Shown here one piece after another: positions 1 through 10,035 of a DNA stretch of 64,000 nucleotides. Numbering within the stretch: position 1 is the first letter of the stretch; every line of letters begins with the position of its first letter. The stretch is taken from contig WJYM01000001.1 of assembly GCA_009668205.1 (NCBI GenBank), positions 124,001-188,000 on the forward strand. The letters are read 5' to 3'. The notes under the pieces are model-generated. The model searched no databases. It was given only the letters and a program-made list of their open reading frames with translations, and was not told the origin of the DNA. The position numbers and the translations under genes are program-made. Origin of the DNA: Enterobacteriaceae bacterium RIT691. Its GTDB lineage: Bacteria; Pseudomonadota; Gammaproteobacteria; Enterobacterales; Enterobacteriaceae.

Positions 1-132
1 TGGTCATCTTCGCAAAGCCCGAGCGCCTCCTCGGACACCAACTCGTCCTCAGCGGCAGCGCCGTCCTCAAACATGTCGTCCGCGGAAAAAGCCTCTGCTA
101 ACGCATCCGCTATCTTTGGAGATCTGCGATGA
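1..132 (+). CDS. 3' end of an unknown gene (Ser/Ala-rich C-terminus)
   Basis: Frame 1 is open from the window edge and ends with TGA at 130-132. The 43 visible codons encode a low-complexity tail rich in Ser, Ala and Asn that ends in the residues IFGDLR. The stop overlaps the start of the next gene in an ATGA (129-132), so the two are translationally coupled and probably work together. The domain that would identify the protein lies outside the window. The function is unknown; a partner in metal handling is only an inference from the ATPase that follows. Confidence 0.6.
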   Translation, partial: WSSSQSPSASSDTNSSSAAAPSSNMSSAEKASANASAIFGDLR

Positions 133-2048
133 GCCATCAGTGTAGTCATGGACATGTTCATATCCATCCAAACTTCAGCCAGGGATTGCTGACGCCGGAA
201 GAGAAACGGCAGATGACGGTGCAGCTGACGCTCGCCCTCAGCACCATCGGGCTGATCCTGCTGAGCCTGCTGTGGCGTTATATTGCGCCACAGCAGGCGG
301 CAATCAGCGATATCCTGGCGGGCATTGCCTGGCTTATCGTGGCAGTGCCGGTGTTCAAAGCCGGGCTGCACAGCCTGCGTCACCCCGACCTGCACGGCGT
401 GACCGATTTGCTGATCGTCCTGGCGATGCTGGGTGCCTGGGCGTTAGGCGATTTAGTCACCGCCGCCGTGTTACCGGTTCTGATGATTTTCGGTCACATG
501 CTCGAAGAACGCAGCATGATGGGGACCCGCCAGGCGATTGCCGGGCTGACCAAACTGACCCGCAGCAAAACCCGTCGGGTTAACGTAGACGGCACCCTCG
601 AGCACATCGACAGCCAGTTCATCCGTGAAGGAGATGTGGTTGAAATCCGCGCCGGGGATAACGTGCCTGCCGATGGTAAAATCATCAGCGGTTATGCCAG
701 CCTCGATGTGGCTTCCATCACCGGTGAATCCGTCCCGCAGGAAGCCGAGCCCGGCAGCGTGGTGTTTGGGGGTTCCATTAACCTGAACGGCCTGCTGCGC
801 ATGAAAGTGACGCACACCGGTGAACAGTCCACGCTGGGTAAAGTCATCGCGCTGATGAAGGATGCCGAGCAGGCTAAACCGCCCATCACCCGTATGCTGG
901 AGCGCTACGCCTCCCACTACCTGATTCTGGTCCTGATGATCGCCGCCACGACGTGGTTCTTAACCTATGACGCTCAGGCGATGCTGGCGGTTCTGGTCGC
1001 TGCCTGTCCGTGTGCGCTGGTCCTTTCCGCCCCGGCGACTGCCATGGCGGGCATTGCCGTTGCCGCACGTCACGGGATTTTAATCCGTAACGCCGCCTTC
1101 CTCGAAGAGCTGGCCGATGTGAATGCGTTGATCGTCGACAAAACCGGGACCCTGACCCAGGGTCGCCTGCGTCTGGTCGATTCGGTGCTGGCCGAAGGAC
1201 AGTCCTATGAAGAGGCGCTGAAGCTGGCTTCCGCACTCGGCGCGACCAGTAGCCACCCGGTCAGCCATGCGCTGGCAGAATACGTGAAACCTGACGATAC
1301 GCTGGACGTCACTGACGTGCAGGAAAAGCAGGGTCTTGGCGTCGTGGCGCAAACCGCGAATGGCACCGCGCTGCTGGGCCGTGCCGATCTGTTTGCTGAG
1401 CACGGTGTCACCCCCCTTCCCTTGCCTGAACACGAAGGTCCGTTGGTTGGCGTAGCGCAAAATGGTCAGTTCCTCGGCTGGTTCCTGTTGGCCGATACGC
1501 TGCGACCGGAAGCGGCAGCTGCACTGCGTGAGCTGGACGAGCTGGGGATCGAGAAAAAGATGTTGCTGACCGGCGACCGTCTTGCGGCCGCCAACAAGGT
1601 GGCGAAATCGCTGGGTATTGAAGACGTGGTTGCCCAGGCGCTGCCTTCGACCAAGCTGCAGGAAGTGCAAAAGGCCGTTGACGGCAACTGGCGTCCTCTG
1701 GTGGTCGGCGATGGCATTAACGATGCGCTGGCACTGAAGGCGGGTGCCGTCGGGATCGCGATGGGTGCCAACGGTGCGGATATCGCGCTGGTTTCCGCCG
1801 ACGTGGTACTGACCGGCAGCGACCTGCGTCGTCTGCCTACCGCGATTCGCCTCAGCCGTAAATGCCGTACCACACTGATGGTCAACGTCTTTATCGGCCT
1901 GGGGTGGACCATTCTGATCGTGGCGGCCGCCGCACTGGGCCTGTTAGGCGGTGCCGGTGCGCTGATTGCCGCACTGCTGCACAACCTCAGTACCCTGATG
2001 GTGCTGGGTAATACCGGACGGCTGTTACAGTTCGACGAGACGCACTAA
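129..2048 (+). CDS. heavy-metal-translocating P1B-type ATPase
   Basis: This 639-residue inner-membrane pump would export a soft or transition metal ion using ATP. Visible motifs: a His/Cys-rich N-terminus (MSHQCSHGHVHIHP) in place of a typical HMA domain, the TGES phosphatase loop near residue 200, the CPC metal-binding motif at 293-295 in the sixth TM helix, the phosphorylation motif DKTGT with Asp337, and the GDGIND hinge at about 527. CPC is typical of Cu/Ag and Zn/Cd/Pb pumps. The His-rich head suggests Zn/Cd/Co-type or Cu binding but does not decide between them. It overlaps the upstream gene by 4 bp and ends in a strong terminator, so it is the last gene of its operon. The family is certain and the substrate is not. 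Confidence 0.88.
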   Translation: MSHQCSHGHVHIHPNFSQGLLTPEEKRQMTVQLTLALSTIGLILLSLLWRYIAPQQAAISDILAGIAWLIVAVPVFKAGLHSLRHPDLHGVTDLLIVLAMLGAWALGDLVTAAVLPVLMIFGHMLEERSMMGTRQAIAGLTKLTRSKTRRVNVDGTLEHIDSQFIREGDVVEIRAGDNVPADGKIISGYASLDVASITGESVPQEAEPGSVVFGGSINLNGLLRMKVTHTGEQSTLGKVIALMKDAEQAKPPITRMLERYASHYLILVLMIAATTWFLTYDAQAMLAVLVAACPCALVLSAPATAMAGIAVAARHGILIRNAAFLEELADVNALIVDKTGTLTQGRLRLVDSVLAEGQSYEEALKLASALGATSSHPVSHALAEYVKPDDTLDVTDVQEKQGLGVVAQTANGTALLGRADLFAEHGVTPLPLPEHEGPLVGVAQNGQFLGWFLLADTLRPEAAAALRELDELGIEKKMLLTGDRLAAANKVAKSLGIEDVVAQALPSTKLQEVQKAVDGNWRPLVVGDGINDALALKAGAVGIAMGANGADIALVSADVVLTGSDLRRLPTAIRLSRKCRTTLMVNVFIGLGWTILIVAAAALGLLGGAGALIAALLHNLSTLMVLGNTGRLLQFDETH

Positions 2049-2055
2049 TCCTCTC

Positions 2056-2080
2056 AGGGATGCTCAGGCATCCCTTTTTT
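2056..2080 (+). terminator. Rho-independent terminator of the ATPase operon
   Basis: A perfect 8-bp stem AGGGATGC/GCATCCCT (2056-2063 and 2068-2075) with a TCAG loop is followed by five further T residues. It lies 8 bp after the ATPase stop codon. Confidence 0.9.
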
Positions 2081-2128
2081 AATGGCTTCGCGATTGCCTG
2101 TCGATCCGCACGGTTGCGGCTGGCCGTT

Positions 2129-2524
2129 TTAGCCGAGGAAATCTTCGTCGGATACCCTTTCAAGCCAGGTCACCGGGCTGCCATTCAGCGACTCGGCAAT
2201 GGCGATATGGGTCATCGCCGTCTTGTCGGTCGCCCCGTGCCAGTGCCGAACCTCTTCCGGGATCCACACAATATCGCCCTGATTCATCACCTGCTTCTCT
2301 TCCCCTTCGCACTGGATCCACCCTTGGCCATGGATAACGATAAGCGTTTGTCCCAGCGGATGCGTGTGCCAGGCGGTACGGGATCCCGGCTCAAACGTGA
2401 CGGTGGCACCGCCAACGCGTGCAGGCGCATCGGCGTTGAACGGCGAGTCAATACGCACCTTACCGGTGAAGTACGCTTCGGGGCCAGCGGCCGATGGGGT
2501 TGAACCATTACGCAAAATTTTCAT
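2129..2524 (-). CDS. cupin-domain protein, mandelonitrile-lyase-like
   Basis: A 131-residue single-domain cupin. Motif 1 is visible as the HTHP segment with a later Gln (WHTHPLGQTLIVIHGQG), and motif 2 as the PEEVRHWHG segment, giving the His ligands of a Mn/Fe site. The whole protein resembles the small Mn-dependent cupins annotated as (R)-mandelonitrile lyase-like or carboxymuconolactone-type proteins. Such proteins are often beside a LysR gene, but none is seen here. The start at 2524 is the only ATG ahead of the conserved MKILRNG segment. It converges on the ATPase gene. The enzymatic activity is not established; the cupin fold is well supported. Confidence 0.8.
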   Translation of the reverse strand: MKILRNGSTPSAAGPEAYFTGKVRIDSPFNADAPARVGGATVTFEPGSRTAWHTHPLGQTLIVIHGQGWIQCEGEEKQVMNQGDIVWIPEEVRHWHGATDKTAMTHIAIAESLNGSPVTWLERVSDEDFLG

Positions 2525-2760
2525 TCATTACTCCGGTTATGTTCAGTGTTAACCCGTTAAGTCTATAACCAGAACCGATGATGCATTAGCCGCTGAAATC
2601 CAAATGGACTTATGAGCTACATTCATTAAATGCAATGATGCGGGTATGACTTCCCTGCCTGCAGGCCGAAAAGCACGGCCTTTCTCTGTTTATCGACACA
2701 ATGCGACTTTTCAGCTGAACGCACTTTTCAGCGCGGTGAAAACAATTCAGTATGAAAGTG
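2525..2760. other. intergenic region between the cupin gene and the trp promoter
   Basis: No convincing reading frame is present. It must contain the cupin promoter, firing leftwards. A GGCCG/CGGCC hairpin at 2664-2680 followed by TTTCTC resembles a weak rightward terminator with no gene in front of it, which may be the trace of a lost gene. Confidence 0.5.
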
Positions 2761-2795
2761 TTGACAATAACCCATCGAACTAGTTAACTAGTACG
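2761..2795 (+). promoter_or_regulatory. trp promoter and TrpR operator
   Basis: The -35 TTGACA (2761-2766) and -10 TTAACT (2784-2789) are 17 bp apart. The near-palindromic operator CGAACTAGTTAACTAGTACG (2776-2795) covers the -10 and matches the E. coli trp operator base for base as I know it. Transcription should start near A2797. Confidence 0.95.
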
Positions 2796-2835
2796 CAAGT
2801 TCAGAGCAACATTCACGACAACAGAGGTATCTGCG

Positions 2836-2883
2836 ATGATCCACACAACCGTAATCCTGCACAGCGGGTGGCGTACTCCCTGA
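2836..2883 (+). CDS. trpL: trp operon leader peptide with a single Trp codon
   Basis: A 15-residue peptide, MIHTTVILHSGWRTP, lies between the trp promoter and the attenuator, where E. coli encodes [14 protein letters not shown]. An AGAGG Shine-Dalgarno sequence precedes ATG 2836. The ending GWRTP aligns with WWRTS, but the first Trp codon is replaced by GGG (Gly), a one-base change from TGG. Ribosome stalling on Trp codons is the sensor for attenuation, so only one sensing codon remains. The context leaves little doubt about the identity. Confidence 0.85.
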   Translation: MIHTTVILHSGWRTP

Positions 2884-2929
2884 TTCACGGGCTGTACGAT
2901 TGCGTCTGCACAAGACCAACAGATACCAG

Positions 2930-2955
2930 GCCCGCCAGTGAGCGGGCTTTTTTTT
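2930..2955 (+). terminator. trp attenuator
   Basis: The stem GCCCGC/GCGGGC (2930-2935 and 2942-2947) with loop CAGTGA precedes eight T residues (2948-2955). It sits 46 bp after the leader stop and 33 bp before trpE, as in E. coli, and is the terminator form (3:4) of the attenuator. Confidence 0.95.
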
Positions 2956-2988
2956 GAATCACAGATAACAGACCAGGCGAGAATGACA

Positions 2989-4551
2989 ATGCAAACACAA
3001 AAACCCGCGCTTGAACTTCTGACCAGTGACGCCATCTACCGCGAAAACCCGACGGCGCTGTTTCATCAGATTTGCGGCGCACGCCCGGCGACTCTGCTGC
3101 TGGAGTCCGCGGATATCGACAGTAAAGATGATTTAAAGAGCCTGCTGCTGGTGGATAGCGCGCTGCGCATTACCGCATTAGGTGACACGGTCACCCTTCA
3201 GGCACTCTCTGACAATGGTGCCGCCCTGCTGGATCTGCTGGACAGCGCACTGCCTGCGGGCATTGATAATCAGCGCCAGCCGAATGGCCGAATTCTGCAT
3301 TTCCCGGCAGTGAGTTCCCTGCTCGATGAAGATGCCCGCCTCTGCTCGCTGTCGGTGTTCGATGCCTTCCGCCTGCTGCAAACGCTGGTCACCGTACCGG
3401 AAAACGAGCGCGAAGCCATGTTCTTCGGCGGGCTGTTCGCTTATGACCTGGTGGCGGGTTTTGAAGATCTTCCGCAACTGGAGAGCGATACCGCCTGCCC
3501 GGATTACTGTTTCTATCTGGCGGAAACGCTGCTGGTTATCGACCATCAGACCAAAACCTCCCGCATTCAGGCCAGCCTGTTCACCCCATCCAGCGCTGAA
3601 AAACAGCGTCTGAGCCAGCGTGTGGCTCAGCTTCGCCAGCAGCTGAATGAACCGCCGCTGCCGCTGCCGGTGACCAAAATTGAGCAGATGCAAACCGAAG
3701 TTAACCAGAGCGACGATGAGTACGGCGCTGTGGTTCGCAAAATGCAGCGTGCTATCCGGGCGGGCGAAATCTTCCAGGTTGTGCCATCACGTCGATTCTC
3801 ACTGCCCTGCCCGTCGCCGCTGGCAGCCTACGACGTGCTGAAGAAGAGCAACCCAAGCCCGTACATGTTCTTCATGCAGGACAACGACTTCACCCTGTTT
3901 GGCGCATCCCCTGAAAGCTCGCTGAAGTACGATGCGAACAATCGCCAGATTGAAATTTACCCGATTGCCGGTACCCGCCCTCGCGGTCGTCGCGCCGATG
4001 GCACCCTGGATCGCGATCTGGACAGCCGTATTGAGCTGGAAATGCGTACCGACCATAAAGAGCTGTCAGAACATCTGATGCTGGTCGACCTGGCGCGTAA
4101 CGATCTGGCGCGTATCTGCACGCCGGGGAGCCGCTACGTGGCGGATTTGACCAAAGTCGACCGTTACTCCTTCGTGATGCATCTCGTTTCCCGCGTGGTC
4201 GGTGAACTGCGTAAGGATCTGGACGTGCTGCACGCTTACCGCGCCTGTATGAACATGGGCACCCTGAGCGGCGCACCGAAAGTCCGCGCAATGCAGTTGA
4301 TTGCCGCCGCCGAAGGTAAACGTCGCGGCAGCTACGGCGGTGCGGTCGGGTATTTCACGGCCCACGGTGATCTGGATACCTGCATCGTTATTCGTTCCGC
4401 TTTTGTTGAAAACGGCATTGCCACCGTCCAGGCAGGCGCTGGCGTGGTGCTGGATTCCGTACCTCAGTCCGAAGCCGACGAAACCCGTAATAAAGCCCGC
4501 GCGGTGCTGCGCGCTATTGCCCAGGCTCACCACGCACAGGAGATTTTCTGA
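2989..4551 (+). CDS. trpE: anthranilate synthase component I
   Basis: TrpE makes anthranilate from chorismate and ammonia delivered by the TrpD (TrpG) amidotransferase, the first committed step of tryptophan synthesis. The protein has 520 residues, the same as E. coli TrpE, and is closely similar throughout. The N-terminal LLES element (37-40), with Ser40, belongs to the tryptophan feedback site. The C-terminal half is the chorismate-binding domain, with the IAGTRPRGR and DLARNDL segments. ATG 2989 is chosen to match the E. coli N-terminus MQTQKP; an in-frame ATG two codons upstream (2983) is possible. The gene ends in TGATG, coupling it to trpD. It is controlled by TrpR and the attenuator. 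Confidence 0.97.
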   Translation: MQTQKPALELLTSDAIYRENPTALFHQICGARPATLLLESADIDSKDDLKSLLLVDSALRITALGDTVTLQALSDNGAALLDLLDSALPAGIDNQRQPNGRILHFPAVSSLLDEDARLCSLSVFDAFRLLQTLVTVPENEREAMFFGGLFAYDLVAGFEDLPQLESDTACPDYCFYLAETLLVIDHQTKTSRIQASLFTPSSAEKQRLSQRVAQLRQQLNEPPLPLPVTKIEQMQTEVNQSDDEYGAVVRKMQRAIRAGEIFQVVPSRRFSLPCPSPLAAYDVLKKSNPSPYMFFMQDNDFTLFGASPESSLKYDANNRQIEIYPIAGTRPRGRRADGTLDRDLDSRIELEMRTDHKELSEHLMLVDLARNDLARICTPGSRYVADLTKVDRYSFVMHLVSRVVGELRKDLDVLHAYRACMNMGTLSGAPKVRAMQLIAAAEGKRRGSYGGAVGYFTAHGDLDTCIVIRSAFVENGIATVQAGAGVVLDSVPQSEADETRNKARAVLRAIAQAHHAQEIF

Positions 4552-6146
4552 TGGCTGACATTCTGCTGCTCGATAATATTGATTCCTTTACCTACAACCT
4601 GGCAGATCAGCTGCGTGCGAGCGGGCATAACGTGGTGATTTACCGCAATCATGTCCCTGCGCAGACCCTGATTGAACGTCTGGCGACAATGGACAATCCG
4701 GTGCTGATGCTTTCTCCAGGCCCTGGCGCACCGTCCGAAGCGGGCTGCATGCCGGAACTGTTAACCCGCATGCGCGGCAAGCTGCCGATCATCGGCATTT
4801 GTCTGGGCCATCAGGCCATTGTCGAAGCCTACGGCGGTTACGTCGGCCAGGCCGGTGAAATCCTGCACGGTAAAGCCTCCAGCATTGAGCATGACGGCCA
4901 GGCGATGTTCGCCGGACTGCCTAACCCGCTGCCCGTGGCGCGCTATCACTCTCTGGTCGGCAGCAACATTCCTGCCGGTCTGACCATCAACGCCAGCTTT
5001 AACGGCATGGTGATGGCGGTTCGTCATGACGCAGATCGCGTGGTCGGCTTCCAGTTCCACCCGGAATCGATTCTGACCAGCAACGGCGCGCGTCTGCTGG
5101 AGCAAACGCTGGAATGGGCGCTGAAAAAACTCGAACCGGCCAACACCCTGCAGCCGATTCTGGAAAAACTGTATCAGGCGCAGACCCTGACCCAGCAGGA
5201 AAGCCACCAGCTTTTCTCTGCGGTGGTTCGCGGCGAAGTGAAGCCAGAACAGCTGGCGGCCGCGCTGGTGAGTATGAAAGTTCGCGGCGAACAGCCGCAG
5301 GAAATTGCCGGCGCGGCTACCGCTTTACTGGAAAATGCCGCCCCGTTCCCGCGCCCTGATTATCCGTTCGCCGATATCGTCGGCACCGGTGGCGACGGCA
5401 GCAACAGCATTAATATCTCCACCGCCAGCGCCTTTGTGGCGGCGGCCTGTGGCCTGAAGGTGGCGAAACACGGTAACCGCAGCGTATCGAGCAAATCCGG
5501 GTCGTCGGATCTGCTGGCCGCTTTCGGTATCAATCTGGATATGAGCGCGGATAAATCCCGCGAGGCGCTGGATGAACTGGGCGTCTGCTTCCTGTTCGCG
5601 CCGAAATACCATACCGGGTTCCGCCATGCGATGCCGGTTCGCCAGCAGCTGAAAACCCGCACCCTGTTTAATGTGCTTGGGCCACTGATTAACCCGGCGC
5701 ATCCGCCGCTGGCGCTGATTGGCGTCTACAGCCCGGAGCTGGTGCTGCCGATCGCTGAAACCCTGCGCGTTTTGGGTTACCAGCGTGCGGCGGTCGTTCA
5801 CAGCGGTGGGATGGATGAAGTATCACTGCATGCGCCAACGGTAGTGGCCGAGCTGAAAGACGGCGAGATCCAGAGCTATCAGCTGAACGCCGACGACTTT
5901 GGCCTCACCCCCTATCGTCAGGAACAGCTGGCGGGCGGCACGCCGGAAGAAAACCGTGACATTCTTTCACGCTTGTTACAAGGTAAAGGTGAAAGCGCCC
6001 ACGAGGCCGCTGTCGCTGCCAACGTCGCGATGCTGATGCGCCTGCACGGGCATGAAGATTTAAAAGCCAACGTGCAACAGATACTGGACGTACTGCGCAG
6101 CGGCGCAGCTTACGATCGCGTGACCGCACTAGCGGCAAGAGGATAA
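4551..6146 (+). CDS. trpD: bifunctional anthranilate synthase glutaminase / anthranilate phosphoribosyltransferase
   Basis: A 531-residue fusion, the standard enterobacterial TrpGD arrangement. Residues 1 to about 195 are a class I glutamine amidotransferase with catalytic Cys84 in GICLGHQ and the His/Glu pair in FQFHPES. This domain supplies ammonia to TrpE. The rest is anthranilate phosphoribosyltransferase, with the PRPP-binding [13 protein letters not shown] loop near residue 280 and the [13 protein letters not shown] segment. The start overlaps the trpE stop by one base (TGATG). Nothing is truncated. Confidence 0.97.
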   Translation: MADILLLDNIDSFTYNLADQLRASGHNVVIYRNHVPAQTLIERLATMDNPVLMLSPGPGAPSEAGCMPELLTRMRGKLPIIGICLGHQAIVEAYGGYVGQAGEILHGKASSIEHDGQAMFAGLPNPLPVARYHSLVGSNIPAGLTINASFNGMVMAVRHDADRVVGFQFHPESILTSNGARLLEQTLEWALKKLEPANTLQPILEKLYQAQTLTQQESHQLFSAVVRGEVKPEQLAAALVSMKVRGEQPQEIAGAATALLENAAPFPRPDYPFADIVGTGGDGSNSINISTASAFVAAACGLKVAKHGNRSVSSKSGSSDLLAAFGINLDMSADKSREALDELGVCFLFAPKYHTGFRHAMPVRQQLKTRTLFNVLGPLINPAHPPLALIGVYSPELVLPIAETLRVLGYQRAAVVHSGGMDEVSLHAPTVVAELKDGEIQSYQLNADDFGLTPYRQEQLAGGTPEENRDILSRLLQGKGESAHEAAVAANVAMLMRLHGHEDLKANVQQILDVLRSGAAYDRVTALAARG

Positions 6147-6149
6147 AAA

Positions 6150-7508
6150 ATGCAGACCGTATTAGCCCAAATTGTTGCCGATAAGCGTATCTGGGTTGAA
6201 GCCCGCAAGGCACAGCAACCGTTAGCCAGCTTCCAGAATGACGTTCAGCCAAGCAAGCGTCATTTCTACGATGCGTTGCAAGGGGCGCGTACCGCCTTCA
6301 TTCTGGAGTGTAAGAAAGCCTCTCCGTCGAAAGGCGTGATCCGTGACGATTTCGACCCGGCAGTCATTGCGGGGATCTACAAACACTATGCATCTGCGAT
6401 TTCCGTGCTGACGGACGAGAAGTATTTCCAGGGCAGCTTTGATTTCCTGCCGATTGTCAGCCAAATCGCGCCGCAGCCTATTCTGTGCAAAGACTTTATC
6501 GTCGACCCGTACCAGATTTACCTGGCGCGCTACTATCAGGCCGATGCCTGTCTGCTGATGCTATCGGTACTGAATGATGACGAATACCGTCAGCTTGCCG
6601 CCGTCGCGCACAGCCTGAGCATGGGCGTGCTGACTGAAGTGAGTAACGAAGAAGAGCTGGAGCGCGCCATTGCGCTGGAAGCCAAAGTCGTGGGCATCAA
6701 TAACCGCGACCTGCGCGACCTCTCCATCGATTTGAACCGTACGCGCCAGCTGGCGCCGCGTCTGGGTGCAGGCGTGACCGTCATCAGCGAATCCGGCATT
6801 AACACCTACGGCCAGGTGCGCGAACTTAGCCACTTTGCCAACGGCTTCCTGATTGGCTCGGCAATGATGTCCCACGACGATCTTAACGCCGCGGTGCGTC
6901 GCGTGCTGCTGGGGGAAAACAAGGTCTGTGGCCTGACCCGCGAACAGGACGCCCAGGCGGCTTTCGAAGCCGGTGCGGTTCACGGCGGGCTGATTTTTGT
7001 GCCTTCTTCCCCACGCTTCGTCAATGAACCGCAGGCCAGAAGCATCATTGCCAGCGCACCGCTGAGCTATGTCGGGGTGTTTCGCGATGCCGACATCACT
7101 GAGGTCGCGACGAAAGTGGAAAGCCTCGGGCTGAGTGCCGTGCAGCTGCACGGAAACGAAGACCAGGCATATATCGATACCTTACGCACCAGACTGCCGG
7201 AAGCGGTCCAGATCTGGAAAGCGCTGAGCGTGAAAGACGCTCTGCCCGCTCGCACGCTGAATCACGTCAACAAATACGTGTTCGACAACGGCCAGGGCGG
7301 CAGCGGTCAACGCTTCGACTGGACGCTGCTCAGCGGCCAGGACTTAAGCAACGTCCTGTTAGCCGGCGGCCTTAGCCCTGATAACTGCGTGGAAGCGGCG
7401 AAAAGCGGCTGCGCGGGGCTCGATTTCAATTCTGGCGTAGAGTCTGCTCCGGGAATTAAAGATGCCACTAAGCTGGCCTCTGTTTTTCAGACGCTGCGCG
7501 CCTATTAA
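6150..7508 (+). CDS. trpC: bifunctional indole-3-glycerol-phosphate synthase / phosphoribosylanthranilate isomerase
   Basis: A 452-residue fusion as in E. coli TrpC(F). The N-terminal TIM barrel (about 1-255) carries the [12 protein letters not shown] signature of indole-glycerol-phosphate synthase. The C-terminal barrel (about 256-452) is the isomerase, beginning at [11 protein letters not shown] and containing LHGNED and GGLSPDN. Together they catalyse the two steps from phosphoribosylanthranilate to indole-glycerol phosphate. The gene starts 3 bp after the trpD stop with a GAGG-type ribosome site inside the end of trpD. Confidence 0.97.
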   Translation: MQTVLAQIVADKRIWVEARKAQQPLASFQNDVQPSKRHFYDALQGARTAFILECKKASPSKGVIRDDFDPAVIAGIYKHYASAISVLTDEKYFQGSFDFLPIVSQIAPQPILCKDFIVDPYQIYLARYYQADACLLMLSVLNDDEYRQLAAVAHSLSMGVLTEVSNEEELERAIALEAKVVGINNRDLRDLSIDLNRTRQLAPRLGAGVTVISESGINTYGQVRELSHFANGFLIGSAMMSHDDLNAAVRRVLLGENKVCGLTREQDAQAAFEAGAVHGGLIFVPSSPRFVNEPQARSIIASAPLSYVGVFRDADITEVATKVESLGLSAVQLHGNEDQAYIDTLRTRLPEAVQIWKALSVKDALPARTLNHVNKYVFDNGQGGSGQRFDWTLLSGQDLSNVLLAGGLSPDNCVEAAKSGCAGLDFNSGVESAPGIKDATKLASVFQTLRAY

Positions 7509-7518
7509 GGAAATGGAC

Positions 7519-8712
7519 ATGAAGACATTACTCAACCCGTACTTTGGTGAATTTGGCGGCATGTACGTGCCGCAGATCCTGATGCCTGCCCTGCGCCAGC
7601 TCGAAGAAGCGTTCGTCAGTGCCCAGAAAGATCCTGAATTTCAGGCTCAGTTTACCGACCTGCTGAAAAACTATGCCGGTCGCCCAACGGCGCTGACCAA
7701 ATGTCAGAACCTGACTTCCGGCACCAAAACCACGCTGTACCTTAAGCGTGAAGACCTGCTGCACGGCGGCGCGCACAAAACCAACCAGGTGCTGGGCCAG
7801 GCTTTACTGGCGAAGCGCATGGGGAAAACCGAAATTATCGCCGAAACGGGTGCCGGACAGCACGGCGTGGCGTCTGCGCTGGCCTGTTCGCTGCTGGGGC
7901 TGAAATGCCGTATCTACATGGGTGCGAAAGACATTGAGCGTCAGTCGCCGAACGTGTTCCGTATGCGTCTGATGGGCGCCGAAGTGATTGCCGTCCACAG
8001 CGGCTCCGCGACGCTGAAAGATGCGTGCAACGAAGCCCTTCGCGACTGGTCTGGCAGCTATGAAACCGCGCACTATATGCTCGGTACCGCCGCAGGCCCG
8101 CATCCCTTCCCGACTATCGTGCGTGAATTCCAGCGGATGATTGGCGAAGAAACCAAAGTGCAGATTCTGGAAAAAGAAGGCCGTCTGCCGGATGCCGTTA
8201 TCGCCTGTGTGGGCGGTGGCTCGAACGCTATCGGCATGTTTGCCGATTTCATCGACGACACTTCCGTTGGCCTGATTGGCGTAGAGCCTGCCGGGCACGG
8301 TATTGAAACGGGCGAACACGGCGCCCCACTGAAACACGGTCGCGTGGGTATCTACTTCGGCATGAAATCGCCGATGATGCAGACCGATGAAGGCCAGATT
8401 GAAGAGTCTTACTCTATTTCTGCCGGGCTGGATTTCCCGTCCGTAGGGCCGCAGCACGCATTCCTGAACAGCACTGGCCGTGCGGATTACGTGTCGATCA
8501 CCGATGACGAAGCCCTGGACGCCTTCAAAGCCCTGTGCCGTAACGAAGGCATTATTCCGGCGCTTGAATCCTCTCACGCCCTGGCCCACGCGCTGAAAAT
8601 GATGCGCGAGAACCCGGAAAAAGAACAGCTGCTGGTGGTTAACCTTTCCGGTCGCGGCGACAAAGACATCTTCACCGTCCATGACATTCTGAAAGCACGA
8701 GGGGAAATCTGA
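7519..8712 (+). CDS. trpB: tryptophan synthase beta chain
   Basis: TrpB condenses indole and serine into tryptophan using pyridoxal phosphate, in an alpha2-beta2 complex with TrpA. It has 397 residues, the family length. Lys87 in GGAHKTNQ is the PLP Schiff-base lysine and [10 protein letters not shown] is the phosphate cradle. ATG 7519, with an AAGGA Shine-Dalgarno sequence 7 bp upstream, is preferred over the in-frame ATG at 7513, because the family begins M-x-TLLNPYFG. The stop overlaps the trpA start (TGATG at 8710). Confidence 0.97.
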   Translation: MKTLLNPYFGEFGGMYVPQILMPALRQLEEAFVSAQKDPEFQAQFTDLLKNYAGRPTALTKCQNLTSGTKTTLYLKREDLLHGGAHKTNQVLGQALLAKRMGKTEIIAETGAGQHGVASALACSLLGLKCRIYMGAKDIERQSPNVFRMRLMGAEVIAVHSGSATLKDACNEALRDWSGSYETAHYMLGTAAGPHPFPTIVREFQRMIGEETKVQILEKEGRLPDAVIACVGGGSNAIGMFADFIDDTSVGLIGVEPAGHGIETGEHGAPLKHGRVGIYFGMKSPMMQTDEGQIEESYSISAGLDFPSVGPQHAFLNSTGRADYVSITDDEALDAFKALCRNEGIIPALESSHALAHALKMMRENPEKEQLLVVNLSGRGDKDIFTVHDILKARGEI

Positions 8713-9521
8713 TGGAACGCTATGACAACCTGTTTGCCGAACTGAAAAGCCGCAAGGAAGGCGCGTTTGTTCCCTTCGTTACGCTTGGCGATCCGAACCC
8801 GGAACAGTCACTGAAGATCATCGACACTCTGATTGAAGCGGGTGCTGATGCGCTGGAGCTGGGGATCCCGTTCTCCGATCCGCTGGCTGACGGCCCGACC
8901 ATTCAGAGCGCGACGCTGCGGGCTTTCGCCTCTGGCGTGACGCCAACACAGTGTTTTGAGATGCTGGCCGCCATTCGTCACAAGCACCCGACGATCCCGA
9001 TTGGTCTGCTGATGTATGCCAACCTGGTGTTCAATCGCGGCATTGATGCGTTTTACGCTGAGTGCGCACGCGTGGGGGTGGATTCCGTGCTGGTGGCAGA
9101 TGTGCCGATTGAAGAATCCGCTGAATTCCGCCAGGCAGCTATGCGCCACAACGTCGCGCCGATCTTCATCTGTCCACCCAACGCCGATGACGACCTGCTG
9201 CGCCAGATTGCTTCCCATGGCCGCGGTTACACCTATCTGCTGTCACGTGCCGGTGTGACCGGTGCTGAAAACAAAGCTGCGCTGCCGCTGCATCATCTGG
9301 TCGAAAAACTGGCTGAATACCATGCTGCGCCGCCACTGCAGGGCTTTGGGATTTCAGCACCAGAGCAGGTGAGCGCGGCTATCGATGCGGGCGCTGCCGG
9401 AGCGATTTCTGGCTCGGCCATCGTTAAAATCATCGAGAAGAATGTCGATAACTCCCAGGCGATGCTGGCTGAACTGAAAGCCTTTGTGCAAAACCTGAAG
9501 GCCGCCACCCGCAGCGCGTAA
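8712..9521 (+). CDS. trpA: tryptophan synthase alpha chain
   Basis: TrpA cleaves indole-glycerol phosphate and channels indole to TrpB. It has 269 residues; E. coli TrpA has 268. The catalytic Glu49 ([16 protein letters not shown]) and Asp60 are present, as are the phosphate-binding GISAPEQV and GSAIVKII segments near the C-terminus. It is coupled to trpB by a one-base overlap and is the last gene of the operon, followed by a hairpin at 9528. Confidence 0.97.
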   Translation: MERYDNLFAELKSRKEGAFVPFVTLGDPNPEQSLKIIDTLIEAGADALELGIPFSDPLADGPTIQSATLRAFASGVTPTQCFEMLAAIRHKHPTIPIGLLMYANLVFNRGIDAFYAECARVGVDSVLVADVPIEESAEFRQAAMRHNVAPIFICPPNADDDLLRQIASHGRGYTYLLSRAGVTGAENKAALPLHHLVEKLAEYHAAPPLQGFGISAPEQVSAAIDAGAAGAISGSAIVKIIEKNVDNSQAMLAELKAFVQNLKAATRSA

Positions 9522-9527
9522 TCCTGT

Positions 9528-9560
9528 CGCCGTCTGGCTTAGCGGCCAGTCGGCGCTTTT
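9528..9560 (+). terminator. trp operon terminator overlapping the end of the convergent MarR gene
   Basis: A 5+5-bp stem with a T-T mismatch, CGCCGtCTGGC/GCCAGtCGGCG (9528-9538 and 9545-9555), with loop TTAGCG, is followed by CTTTT. It starts 7 bp after the trpA stop. The stop codon of the MarR-type gene (TTA on this strand at 9539) lies in its loop. Confidence 0.8.
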
Positions 9561-10009
9561 CCCTTCACGCTATTGGCATACTTACGGACCAGCCTGAACA
9601 ACTCGCCAACGTCCTCTTTCTGCCAGTCAGTAAAGATCTGGTTCATCAGCCGCTGTCTCGCCTCGTCGATATTCTCAATCAGCTCACGCCCCTTCGGTGA
9701 CAACGTCACTTCACCGATGCGTTTGTCCCTCTCCGCAGGCTGTTTTCGTGCCAGCTGCATCTCCTGCAGGCGTTTCACCTGACGGCTGACCGTGGTGTAG
9801 TCGCGCCCCAGGCTGTCTGCCAGTTCAACCACCCCAACCGGCGCAGACCGCCCGATGGCTACCAGTAACGGAAACAGAGCCTGATCGAGTTTTACGTTGG
9901 CGGCCTCCAGCAGCGTTTCATCTCGCTTCGGCTGGTTCATCACGCTCAGGATATCGAGCAGCGCGCCGTGGAAATCGGTCACGTCATAGTTATTATGTGC
10001 ATCTTGCAT
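9539..10009 (-). CDS. MarR-family transcriptional regulator
   Basis: A 156-residue protein with a winged helix-turn-helix: VGVVELADSLGRDYTTVSRQVKRLQEMQLARKQ holds the DNA-reading helices, and RIGEVTLSPKGRELI is the wing. ATG 10009 has a GGTGAG ribosome site 7 bp upstream; a GTG four codons earlier (10021) is the alternative. It is transcribed away from an oxidoreductase gene, and the short gap between them holds two overlapping palindromes. The usual reading is that the regulator represses itself and the oxidoreductase and is relieved by a small phenolic or quinone-like ligand. The ligand is not known. Confidence 0.88.
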   Translation of the reverse strand: MQDAHNNYDVTDFHGALLDILSVMNQPKRDETLLEAANVKLDQALFPLLVAIGRSAPVGVVELADSLGRDYTTVSRQVKRLQEMQLARKQPAERDKRIGEVTLSPKGRELIENIDEARQRLMNQIFTDWQKEDVGELFRLVRKYANSVKGKAPTGR

Positions 10010-10035
10010 ATATTTTCTCACCGGCGTAGAGTACG

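Noticed and set aside
7804-8682. A 292-codon open frame opposite trpB
   Set aside because: It is a shadow of trpB.
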